A DNA stretch of 5,313 nt from Stenotrophomonas sp. (GTDB lineage: Bacteria; Pseudomonadota; Gammaproteobacteria; Xanthomonadales; Xanthomonadaceae). The stretch spans positions 507 through 5,819 of the forward strand of contig DMZT01000006.1 in NCBI GenBank assembly GCA_003484865.1, given 5' to 3'. This document shows, piece after piece, positions 1-5,263 of this stretch. Within the stretch, counting starts at the first letter, position 1, and each line of letters begins with the position of its first letter. The notes under the pieces are model-generated. The model had not been told where the DNA came from. It saw only the letters and a list, made by a program, of their open reading frames with translations, and did not search any database. A program made the position numbers and the translations under genes.

Positions 1-1
1 G

Positions 2-808
2 AAGACCGTCGCCAAGAAGGCTGACAAGGCGGCCAAGTCGGTCGGCAAGACCCTGGCCACCGCCAAGCAGAAGCTGGAAGCGGCCAAGAAGAACGCCAAG
101 GCTGAAGCCACCGCCATCAAGAAGCAGGTCGCCAAGAAGAAGGCCGCCGCTGAAAAGGCCGTGACCAAGACCACCAAGGCGGCCGGCAAGAAGGCCACGA
201 CCGCCAAGAAGGCCGTGACCAAGAAGGCCGCCGCTGCCAAGAAGACCGTGACCAAGAAGGTCGCCACCGCCAAGAAGGCTGTCGCCAAGAAGACCGCGAC
301 TGCCAAGAAGGCCGTGACCAAGAAGACCGCTGCCGCCAAGAAGACCGTCGGCAAGAAGGTCGCCGCTGCCAAGACCGCTGTTGCCAGGAAGTCGGCGACC
401 GCCAAGAAGGCCGTGACCAAGAAGACCGCAGCGGTCAAGAAGGTGGCTGGCAAGAAGACCGCCGTCGCCAAGAAGACCGTCGGCAAGAAGGTCGCCACGG
501 CCAAGAAGGCCGTTGCCAAGAAGTCGGCGACCGCCAAGAAGACCGTGACCAGGAAGACCGCGACCGCCAAGAAGGTGGCCGGCAAGAAGACCGCCGTCGC
601 CCGCAAGTCGGTTGGCAAGAAGGTCGCCACCGCCAAGAAGGCCGTGACCAAGAAGACCGCGGCCGCCAAGAAGACCGTCGGCAAGAAGGTCGCTACCGCC
701 AAGAAGGCTGTGGCCAAGAAGGCCCCGGCCCGCAAGGCTGCGCCCGCCAAGCGTGCCGCCGCCAAGCCGGTTGCCCGCAAGGCACCGGCCAAGCGCGCCC
801 GCAAGTAA
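2..808 (+). CDS. Histone H1-like / AlgP-like Lys-Ala-rich DNA-binding protein (5' end outside window)
   Basis: The frame is open from base 2 to a TAA at 806-808, so only the last 268 codons are visible. A GTG at 161 lies inside the same low-complexity stretch and is not needed as a start. The product is almost wholly Lys, Ala, Val and Thr. The first 50 or so visible residues also carry Glu, Asp and Gln and look like a charged helix. A regular array of 11-residue repeats follows (206-700). The last 30 residues are Arg/Pro/Ala/Lys-rich, ending AKRARK. Such tails and repeats are typical of bacterial H1-like proteins (AlgP/AlgR3 of Pseudomonas, HctB of Chlamydia), which bind DNA non-specifically through their positive charge and affect nucleoid structure and gene expression. 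The class is clear from composition. The exact orthologue and the N-terminal domain cannot be judged here. It is followed by its own terminator-like hairpin and appears to end its transcription unit. Confidence 0.85.
   Translation, partial: KTVAKKADKAAKSVGKTLATAKQKLEAAKKNAKAEATAIKKQVAKKKAAAEKAVTKTTKAAGKKATTAKKAVTKKAAAAKKTVTKKVATAKKAVAKKTATAKKAVTKKTAAAKKTVGKKVAAAKTAVARKSATAKKAVTKKTAAVKKVAGKKTAVAKKTVGKKVATAKKAVAKKSATAKKTVTRKTATAKKVAGKKTAVARKSVGKKVATAKKAVTKKTAAAKKTVGKKVATAKKAVAKKAPARKAAPAKRAAAKPVARKAPAKRARK
206..700 (+). repeat. Coding tandem repeat: about 15 copies of an 11-codon (33-bp) unit
   Basis: Inside the histone-like gene the protein is an uninterrupted array with consensus KKxVxKKxAxA, 33 bp per unit, starting at 206. 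A sixteenth, degenerate unit begins at 701. Units 5-8 (338-469) and 9-12 (470-601) resemble each other position by position, and unit 13 starts the pattern again at 602, giving a 132-bp higher-order period. The string AAGACCGTCGGCAAGAAGGT occurs at 341, 473 and 671; the offsets of 132 and 198 bp are both multiples of 33. Eleven residues is three turns of a slightly unwound alpha helix, so the array should present lysines in a regular pattern. Copy number is likely to vary between strains by recombination or slippage. Confidence 0.9.
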
Positions 809-820
809 GGCGTTGCAACG

Positions 821-850
821 TGCTGCTCCTGCCTGAGGGCGGGAGCGGCA
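821..850 (+). terminator. Hairpin after the histone-like gene, no T-tract
   Basis: A 13-bp stem pairs 821-833 with 838-850 around the tetraloop TGAG, starting 12 nt after the stop codon. Two of the pairs are U.G wobbles (824/847 and 830/841) that would be A.C mismatches on the opposite strand, so the fold belongs to + strand RNA, as expected for the end of this gene. The bases after it are G-rich with no T run, so it may act as a 3' stabiliser or with Rho rather than as a textbook intrinsic terminator. A perfect 10-bp palindrome, CGTTGCAACG, lies at 811-820 just before it. Confidence 0.55.
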
Positions 851-876
851 TGGTGGGGTGGGCCTGTGTCCGCCTG

Positions 877-917
877 CGGTCATTTGCCCGTTCCCGGTCA
901 TTTCGGCATCCCCGGTC
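877..917. repeat. Short direct repeats at 18-bp spacing in the upstream spacer
   Basis: CGGTCATTT occurs at 877-885 and 895-903, and CGGTC again at 913-917, each 18 bp apart. The first two 18-bp units agree at 13 of 18 positions. They lie about 105-145 bp upstream of the ATG at 1023, between the histone-gene hairpin and the next gene. They could be operator half-sites on one face of the helix or a decayed tandem duplication. No confident -35/-10 pair was found in the rest of the spacer (851-1022). Confidence 0.35.
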
Positions 918-1022
918 GAGCGCATCGCGTCACTGTGCGATCAGGCTCCCGGACCCTGCCATCACCATCACCTCCCTGCGTCCCTTGCTAACCTGATCGG
1001 CAGACGTTCACGGGAAGACGCA

Positions 1023-1697
1023 ATGCGCGGACTCGATTTCAGCTCCTGGCAGGCCATGCTCTCGACCCTGGTCGGCCTGGCGGTCATCACCCTGATCGGT
1101 GTCGGCATCCGGCTGCTGGTCATGCAGACCATGCAGCAGCGCCGCGAGCGTGAGAATCGCCAGATCAACGAGCGTCTGCGCACGCTGATCGCGGCTTACA
1201 AAGTCCTCGGCGGATCGTTCACCGGCACGCTCGATGTCGATCCACGCCATCGCCGCGATTTCCGCGCGCTGCCCGAGGGGAGCGAAGAAGGCGATGCGCT
1301 GCATCTGCCGGCGGAGGCCGAGAGCGGTGGCGAGCGTGCGCGTCGGATCCGTGATGCAGTGGAAGCGGCCCTGTCGGACATCGTGCTGCTGGGCACGGAT
1401 GAGCAGGTGCGCCTGGCTGCGCACGCCGCCAACGAGATGGCCCAGGGCCGCGTCGTTCCTACGGCCGACCTGGTGGTGTCGCTGCGCGACTTCATCCGTC
1501 AGGCACTGGACCTGGATCCGATTCCAACCACGGTTGCCATCCCGCGCCAGGGTCCGGCACGACCTTCGGCCGGTGCGAAGGGCAAGGGCGATGCGGGTGA
1601 CAAGGGGGGCGGTAAAGGCGGCGGTGGCGGTGGTATGGGAGGAATGGGCGGTGGTGCCATGGGGGGCGGGCCGGACGATACCGATACCCACCGCTGA
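1023..1697 (+). CDS. Membrane-anchored protein with glycine-rich tail, family not recognised
   Basis: This 224-aa product starts at ATG 1023, preceded by GGGAAG (1012-1017) five bases upstream. The frame stays open back to a GTG at 858, but the extra 55 codons are rich in Pro, Cys and His and precede the hydrophobic segment, so 1023 is preferred. Residues about 11-34 form one transmembrane helix. A basic, charged stretch follows (about 39-57, with RRERENRQINER), so the bulk is probably cytoplasmic and may begin with a short coiled coil. Residues 100-165 look helical and soluble, and 170-190 are a Pro/Ala/Lys linker. Residues 192-216 are mostly Gly with a few Met and Lys, and the end is acidic (PDDTDTHR). 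I cannot name a function. The composition is that of a genuine high-GC coding frame. It converges on the peptidase gene with 15 bp between the stops. Confidence 0.75.
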   Translation: MRGLDFSSWQAMLSTLVGLAVITLIGVGIRLLVMQTMQQRRERENRQINERLRTLIAAYKVLGGSFTGTLDVDPRHRRDFRALPEGSEEGDALHLPAEAESGGERARRIRDAVEAALSDIVLLGTDEQVRLAAHAANEMAQGRVVPTADLVVSLRDFIRQALDLDPIPTTVAIPRQGPARPSAGAKGKGDAGDKGGGKGGGGGGMGGMGGGAMGGGPDDTDTHR

Positions 1698-1712
1698 GCG
1701 GCCCGCATCACC

Positions 1713-4151
1713 TCATGGCAAAGCCGCCGCCCCGATCCGGTACGGTGGCGGCGTCGCACCCATCAGATGGGTGACGAAGTAATCCCACATCCGGCGCATG
1801 TAGTAATCATCGTTGCGGAACAGTTCGTGGTCCTGGTTGGGCAGGTACAGCAGATCGTAGTCCTTGTTGGCCAGCGTGAGGGCGCGCGCCAGCTGCAGGG
1901 TCAGGGCCGGCATCGCGTTCTCGTCCAGGTCGCCGTAGACCAGCATCAGCCGGCCCTGCAGGCGGTCGACCAGGGCATCGTTGGCCAGCGGCTGGAACAG
2001 CGCGGGCACCGCATCCGGTTGTGGGCGCACCGCGGTACCGTCGGCATAGACCGGCTGGCCGCCGACCAGGCGGTCCATGCCGTGGATCGCGCCACCGTAC
2101 ATGCCCTGGAAGCTGTGGCTGCCGGCCGAAGCCACCCCGACCTTGTAGAACGCCGGATGGCGCAGCAGGGCACGCGCCGCGCTGTAGCCGCCGAAGGAAT
2201 GCCCGTAGATGCCGACCCGTGTCAGGTCCATGCCCCGATAGCGTTTGGCCAGGTCCCCGATCGCTGCGACGTGATCGTCCAGCTGCAGATCGGCTGCGGT
2301 CAGGAAGCTGGCATCGTGGAAGGCCTTGGAGCGTCCGGGCGTGCCGCGCGCATCGATGCTCACCACCACGAAGCCGAGCTGGGCCAGGCTGGCGCGCGCG
2401 ACCGGATTCATCGTCGCGGTGGCCTCGACGAAACCGACCGGCGCATTGGTGATGTGCGGTCCGCCGTACATCGCATCGATGACCGGATGACGTCCGTCCT
2501 CGCGGTAGCCGGGCGGCAGATAGACCGTGGCCTGCAGTTCGGTGTGGCCATCGGCGGCGAGGACGCTCACCCGTTGCGGGGGCGTCCAGCCGGCGGCCTG
2601 CACCGCGTGGGCGTCGGCGCGTTCCAGTTCCAGTAAGGCACGGCCATCGCTGGTGGCGCGCAGCACGCTGACCGGCACCTGGTCCACCCGCGAGTAACTG
2701 TCGACCACGTAAGCCGCGGAGGGCGACAGCAGGTGGGAGGGCCGCCCGCCCATGAGCACGCCGGTTCCGCCATCGATCGCATGATCGGCTGCCTCCGGGG
2801 TGAGCAGGACCGGGGCGCCACCGTCCAGCGACACGCGGTACAGGCGCCGCTGATAGGGATCGCCCGGCTCGCGCCCGCCGGCGGTGAACAGCACCTGGCG
2901 ACGCACCTCATCGACGCCGACCACATCGCGCACCAGCCATGCGCCCTTGGTCAGCTGACGCACGACACGTCCATCGCGGCGATCGACCAGGTACAGATGG
3001 CCCCAGCCATCGCGCTGCGAGAACCAGACGATGCCATCGTCGTGCTGCAGGACGTGCACCGCCGGCCGGTTGTAGGGATAGCTGTTGAGCTGCACGCGGG
3101 TATCGCTGCGCTCTTCCCGCACGGTACGCACGCTGCCGGTGCGGACATCCACCTCGACCAGGCGCAGCCGTGCGGGGGGGTCATAGCGCACGATCGCCGT
3201 ATAGACCTTGCCGGCATCGGCCGACCAGCCCAGCACGCCGGCTTCGGTCAACGTGTGCCAGCCCTCGGGAACGGCGATGCTGCGTGTGCCGCCCTCCACC
3301 TCGGTGACGAACCAGGTATCGCGGACCTGCTCGGCGTCGCCCAGCAGGCCCAGGCGCACTTCATGCACGACCGGGCGGAACCCGGTGGTCGGCGCGGTCG
3401 CCAGGTAGGGATAGGGCAGGACCTGACGTTCGTCGTAGCGCACGCCGAACAGGCGCTGGCTGTCCGGCGACCAGGTGACCGCGAACGGCGGCATCTGCAT
3501 CCGGCCTTCCCGCCGCGGAATTCCGCGCAATGCAAAATCGGGCAGTACCCCATAGCCGTACGAGGGCTCGCCATCCACGGTGAGCGCCCGTCGTTCACCG
3601 TCGGTACCGCGCCGCAGCCAGAGGTTGTCCTGCTCGACCCGCACGCTGTGCCGACCGTCCGGCGCAGGCAGGTCGCGCGGGTCGGCGACCGGTAACGCGT
3701 GCATCTCGCACGGCATCGGCAGCGTGCACATCACCACCCGCTGTGGGTCCACGCGCAGCGTGATCCGCACTCCATCGCCGCTAAGGGCGACGCGGTCCAC
3801 CTGCTGCATCACCGCGCCTGGATCGGCGACCCCGGCAACCTGCAGTGCCGCCTGCATGACGGCCTGGTCAAACAGCGCCGTGCGCGTGGAGGCCGCCGGA
3901 TCGACCAGCAGGTAGCGGGTGCGGCCATCGTGCTCCTGGCGCGCATACCAGAAGCGGCCGTCCTCCAGCCAGCGCGGCGCGACGGTGGCATTGCGGACCT
4001 TGCCGCGCAGCCGCTGGTCGAGCACACGTTCGGCGCGCTGGTACTGCATCAGGCCCGGCGCGTCGGCGTGGGCCGACGGGCTGGCGGTCGCGGTGACCGC
4101 CAGCCCCAGGAAGAGCAGGCAGTGAAACATTCCCGAACGTGCTGCGGCCAT
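1713..4151 (-). CDS. Exported S9 family serine peptidase (DPP-IV-like propeller plus alpha/beta hydrolase)
   Basis: This 812-aa product probably cleaves peptides in the periplasm or outside the cell. The start at 4151 has AGGGAG 8 nt upstream. Residues 1-30 form a signal peptide with hydrophobic core FHCLLFLGLAV and a likely cut after SAHA. Residues about 130-520 match the DPP-IV N-terminal propeller, including WSPDSQRL and the typical RYDERQVLPYPY (about 238-249). The catalytic alpha/beta hydrolase domain occupies about 540-800. The triad is Ser652 in GHSFGG, Asp743 in YGDLDEN (HGxxD-type motif with Tyr for His) and His775 in NQDHELF. The tail WDYFVTHLMGATPPPY is typical of bacterial S9 peptidases annotated as prolyl oligopeptidase/DPP-IV-like. 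The DWxxEEE segment, whose paired Glu hold the substrate N-terminus in true DPP-IV, is not visible: residues about 203-218 read LPDFALRGIPRREGRM instead. Dipeptidyl peptidase activity should therefore not be assumed. The gene looks full length and intact. Confidence 0.93.
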   Translation of the reverse strand: MAAARSGMFHCLLFLGLAVTATASPSAHADAPGLMQYQRAERVLDQRLRGKVRNATVAPRWLEDGRFWYARQEHDGRTRYLLVDPAASTRTALFDQAVMQAALQVAGVADPGAVMQQVDRVALSGDGVRITLRVDPQRVVMCTLPMPCEMHALPVADPRDLPAPDGRHSVRVEQDNLWLRRGTDGERRALTVDGEPSYGYGVLPDFALRGIPRREGRMQMPPFAVTWSPDSQRLFGVRYDERQVLPYPYLATAPTTGFRPVVHEVRLGLLGDAEQVRDTWFVTEVEGGTRSIAVPEGWHTLTEAGVLGWSADAGKVYTAIVRYDPPARLRLVEVDVRTGSVRTVREERSDTRVQLNSYPYNRPAVHVLQHDDGIVWFSQRDGWGHLYLVDRRDGRVVRQLTKGAWLVRDVVGVDEVRRQVLFTAGGREPGDPYQRRLYRVSLDGGAPVLLTPEAADHAIDGGTGVLMGGRPSHLLSPSAAYVVDSYSRVDQVPVSVLRATSDGRALLELERADAHAVQAAGWTPPQRVSVLAADGHTELQATVYLPPGYREDGRHPVIDAMYGGPHITNAPVGFVEATATMNPVARASLAQLGFVVVSIDARGTPGRSKAFHDASFLTAADLQLDDHVAAIGDLAKRYRGMDLTRVGIYGHSFGGYSAARALLRHPAFYKVGVASAGSHSFQGMYGGAIHGMDRLVGGQPVYADGTAVRPQPDAVPALFQPLANDALVDRLQGRLMLVYGDLDENAMPALTLQLARALTLANKDYDLLYLPNQDHELFRNDDYYMRRMWDYFVTHLMGATPPPYRIGAAALP
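1723..1752 (+). terminator. Hairpin at the convergent gene junction
   Basis: A 9-bp stem pairs 1723-1731 with 1744-1752. The 12-nt loop contains a further CCG/CGG mini-stem. One pair (1729/1746) is G.U on the + strand but C.A on the - strand, which favours a role for the + gene ending at 1697, 25 nt earlier. The hairpin lies inside the last codons of the opposing peptidase gene. On the - strand it is followed only by TTT, and on the + strand by no T run, so activity as an intrinsic terminator is uncertain. Confidence 0.35.
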
Positions 4152-4159
4152 GCGTCTCG

Positions 4160-4165
4160 CTCCCT
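4160..4165 (-). promoter_or_regulatory. Ribosome binding site of the S9 peptidase gene
   Basis: On the - strand AGGGAG lies 8 nt before the ATG at 4151, and this fixes the start in front of the signal peptide. The same core, CAGGGAGC, recurs 49 bp upstream (AGGGAG at 4209-4214), again 8 nt before an ATG (4200). That second start opens a different frame running to 3868, which overlaps the peptidase gene. Confidence 0.7.
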
Positions 4166-4220
4166 GATGACGGTCGCCTGGCAGGCAGCATCGTCATCAT
4201 GGCGCGTGCTCCCTGTCAGC

Positions 4221-4249
4221 CTGGAGCACCGAGCATGCCGGTGCCCCAG
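4221..4249 (-). terminator. Hairpin downstream of the DUF1428 gene
   Basis: On the - strand CTGGGGCACC (4249-4240) pairs with GGTGCTCCAG (4230-4221) around a 9-nt loop, a 10-bp stem. The 4245/4225 pair is G.U only on the - strand. It starts about 50 nt after the DUF1428 stop codon and lies in the 149-bp gap before the peptidase gene. No T-tract follows. Part of its 3' arm can instead pair with GGAGCAC (plus-strand bases 4206-4212), so the two stems exclude each other. That arrangement would also suit a regulatory leader of the peptidase gene. Confidence 0.4.
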
Positions 4250-4300
4250 CGCGCACTCAAGCGGCGCTGCCGCAACGGCCGTGCCCCTCCTGGCCCCCGC

Positions 4301-4660
4301 TCACTGCTTCAGTTCCACCACCGGCACGAAGCCGCCGTAGATCATCCGCTTGCCGTCGAACGGCATCGGATTGTTCTCCGGGTTCATCCGTGGATCCTCC
4401 ATCATCTTCTGCATGCCGGCATCGCGCGTGGCCTTGTCCGGCCATTCGATCCAGGAGAACAACACGGCCTCATCGTCCTTGGCCGCCACCGCACGATGGA
4501 AGTCGGTCTGCTTGCCATGCGGGACATCGTCGCCCCAGCACTCCACCACGCGCAGCGCGCCATGCTCGATGCAGATCGCATCGCCCATGTGGGCGTGTTC
4601 CAGGAATTTCGCTTTGTTCGCGTTCGGCACGGCAAGTACAAAACCATCGATATAGGCCAT
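4301..4660 (-). CDS. DUF1428 family protein (YbaA-like)
   Basis: This is a 119-aa cytoplasmic protein, close to the usual size of the family (E. coli YbaA is of similar length). The start MAYIDGFVLAVP at 4660 is the family's typical N-terminus and has GGAG (4671-4668) seven bases upstream. Other family-like stretches are HGALRVVECWGDDVPHGK (residues about 33-50), EAVLFSWIEWPDKATRD (about 64-80), the MMEDPRM segment and MPFDGKRMIYGGF near the end. The fold is a small ferredoxin-like alpha/beta barrel of the dimeric type. No biochemical function is established for the family that I know of, although names based on the neighbouring 4.5S RNA gene persist in databases. It lies 149 bp upstream of the peptidase gene on the same strand. 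Its own upstream region is long and holds a palindrome and a hairpin-rich stretch. Confidence 0.92.
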   Translation of the reverse strand: MAYIDGFVLAVPNANKAKFLEHAHMGDAICIEHGALRVVECWGDDVPHGKQTDFHRAVAAKDDEAVLFSWIEWPDKATRDAGMQKMMEDPRMNPENNPMPFDGKRMIYGGFVPVVELKQ

Positions 4661-4765
4661 GGCAGTGCTCCAGATGACGCGCCGGGATGGGCGCCTTCAT
4701 GACATACGACGAACCGGGGGACGGAACCTCGACACTGCGCGCGGTGGCCTTTGCGGCCGGTGAAT

Positions 4766-4782
4766 GTGTCCAGACAGGACAC
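4766..4782. promoter_or_regulatory. Perfect palindrome upstream of the DUF1428 gene, candidate operator
   Basis: GTGTCC-AGACA-GGACAC is a perfect 6-bp inverted repeat with a 5-bp centre, about 105 bp upstream of the DUF1428 ATG. Related TGTCC strings occur nearby on the - strand in the same 65 bp (around 4810 and 4833). The spacing of half-sites suits a dimeric helix-turn-helix regulator. No known regulator's consensus is recognised, and no clear -35/-10 pair was identified next to it. Confidence 0.35.
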
Positions 4783-4881
4783 GAGGTGAACAGATTCAGC
4801 ATTCAATCGGACATTTTCGGCCGCCTTCGGGACAAAGGTCAGAAAACTCTGAGTCATTGTGCGGAACATCCTGATAGGCGC

Positions 4882-5083
4882 GCTGACGTATTCAGCACAT
4901 GATGGGGTTGCCGGGCAGGACGCCCCACGGCGCCCTGCGGTCCAACGCCCCACGGCACGGACCTCGGTGCATCCAGGAGGATGGACGCGTTAGCCGATAA
5001 CTCCCCAAGAGCGGCTTCCCCAGCGCGTGACGCCCCGAAAGGGCACCGTCGTGACCAGAATCCTTTCCGGCTTGCCCGCCGCG
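4882..5083 (-). ncRNA. Candidate structured RNA: run of stem-loops without a protein gene
   Basis: Read on the - strand the following stems come in order: CGGC/GCCG (5081-5068); GAC-GCCC with a UUUCG loop and a 3-nt bulge (5050-5029); AGCCG plus CTC closed by GAG and CGGCT (5016-4992), enclosed by ACGCG/CGCGT (5028-4985); CATCC-TCCT-GGATG (4983-4970); the two tandem GUGG-loop hairpins (4963-4915); and GCTGA/TCAGC (4896-4882). The two tandem hairpins have G.U pairs only on this strand. No known Rfam family was recognised from memory. It may be a free small RNA or part of a leader running to the DUF1428 gene at 4660. Its ends and promoter are not defined by the sequence. Confidence 0.33.
4915..4963 (-). 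repeat. Two abutting hairpins with identical loops
   Basis: ACGCCCCACGGC (+ strand) occurs at 4920-4931 and 4945-4956, 25 bp apart. Each copy is the apical half of a stem-loop: 4915-4938 and 4939-4963. On the - strand both fold as 10-bp stems with loop GUGG. The lower stems differ in sequence (GCAGG/CCTGC and GGTCC/GGACC) but keep pairing. The second has one bulged U. No base separates the two, so they could stack end to end. Confidence 0.6.
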
Positions 5084-5146
5084 ACTCCCTGCCTGATGGC
5101 TCCGCGTGATCATCCCGCCAGGCCGCACTCACGCCGTCATCGCCTG

Positions 5147-5177
5147 AAAAAAGCCACGCGCGTATGCCAGAGCGCGT
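5147..5177 (-). terminator. Intrinsic terminator-like hairpin with T6 tract, - strand
   Basis: On the - strand ACGCGC (5177-5172) and GCGCGT (5161-5156) form a perfect 6-bp stem with a 10-nt loop, followed by GGC and then TTTTTT (5152-5147). This is the only hairpin plus T-tract in the window. It would end a - strand transcript coming from the right of the window and separate it from the stem-loop region to the left. Confidence 0.45.
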
Positions 5178-5230
5178 CTGAACGCCGCCCCAAAATTCAC
5201 TTTTGTGGACGCGGTCAACTTCAGGGCGGG

Positions 5231-5258
5231 TTGTGTCGAATAACGGAGAATTTACATT
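5231..5258 (+). promoter_or_regulatory. Candidate sigma-70-like promoter near the right edge
   Basis: TTGTGT (5231-5236) and TACATT (5253-5258) are separated by 16 bp and match the consensus hexamers at 3 and 4 positions. The area is locally AT-richer than the rest of the window. It would drive a + strand gene that starts after 5313. The match is weak and rests mainly on context. Confidence 0.25.
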
Positions 5259-5263
5259 CCCGA

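Noticed and set aside
206..700. Regular DNA repeats considered as a CRISPR array or satellite
   Set aside because: The repeats are in frame, without unique spacers, and encode a continuous Lys/Ala protein. They are coding repeats.
858..1022. Upstream extension of the glycine-rich protein to GTG 858
   Set aside because: It would add a Cys/Pro/His-rich segment ahead of the membrane helix and begin 7 nt after the histone-gene hairpin. ATG 1023 has a reasonable ribosome binding site and directly precedes the transmembrane segment.
1767..3695. Long + strand frames (289 and 320 codons) opposite the S9 peptidase gene
   Set aside because: They are antisense to a complete peptidase with intact signal peptide, propeller and catalytic triad. 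Their His/Ala/Arg/Gly-rich translations are typical shadows of a high-GC gene.
4687..4902. 71-codon + strand frame divergent from the DUF1428 gene
   Set aside because: The two ATGs would lie only 26 bp apart, no good Shine-Dalgarno precedes it, third-position GC falls in its second half, and it covers the palindrome and the likely DUF1428 promoter region.
4920..5036. Five CCCC motifs on the + strand, considered as a C-rich-loop small RNA like Xanthomonas sX13
   Set aside because: Several CCCC sit in predicted loops, but the wobble pairs favour the - strand, where they read GGGG. No + strand intrinsic terminator follows, and I cannot match the sX13 sequence from memory.
4981..5109. 42-codon + strand small ORF directly after a perfect AGGAGG (4975-4980)
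   Set aside because: The Shine-Dalgarno abuts the ATG with no spacer, which is too close for normal initiation. The same bases form the CATCC/GGATG hairpin, and the predicted peptide has no recognisable feature. Worth noting only because of the strong AGGAGG.
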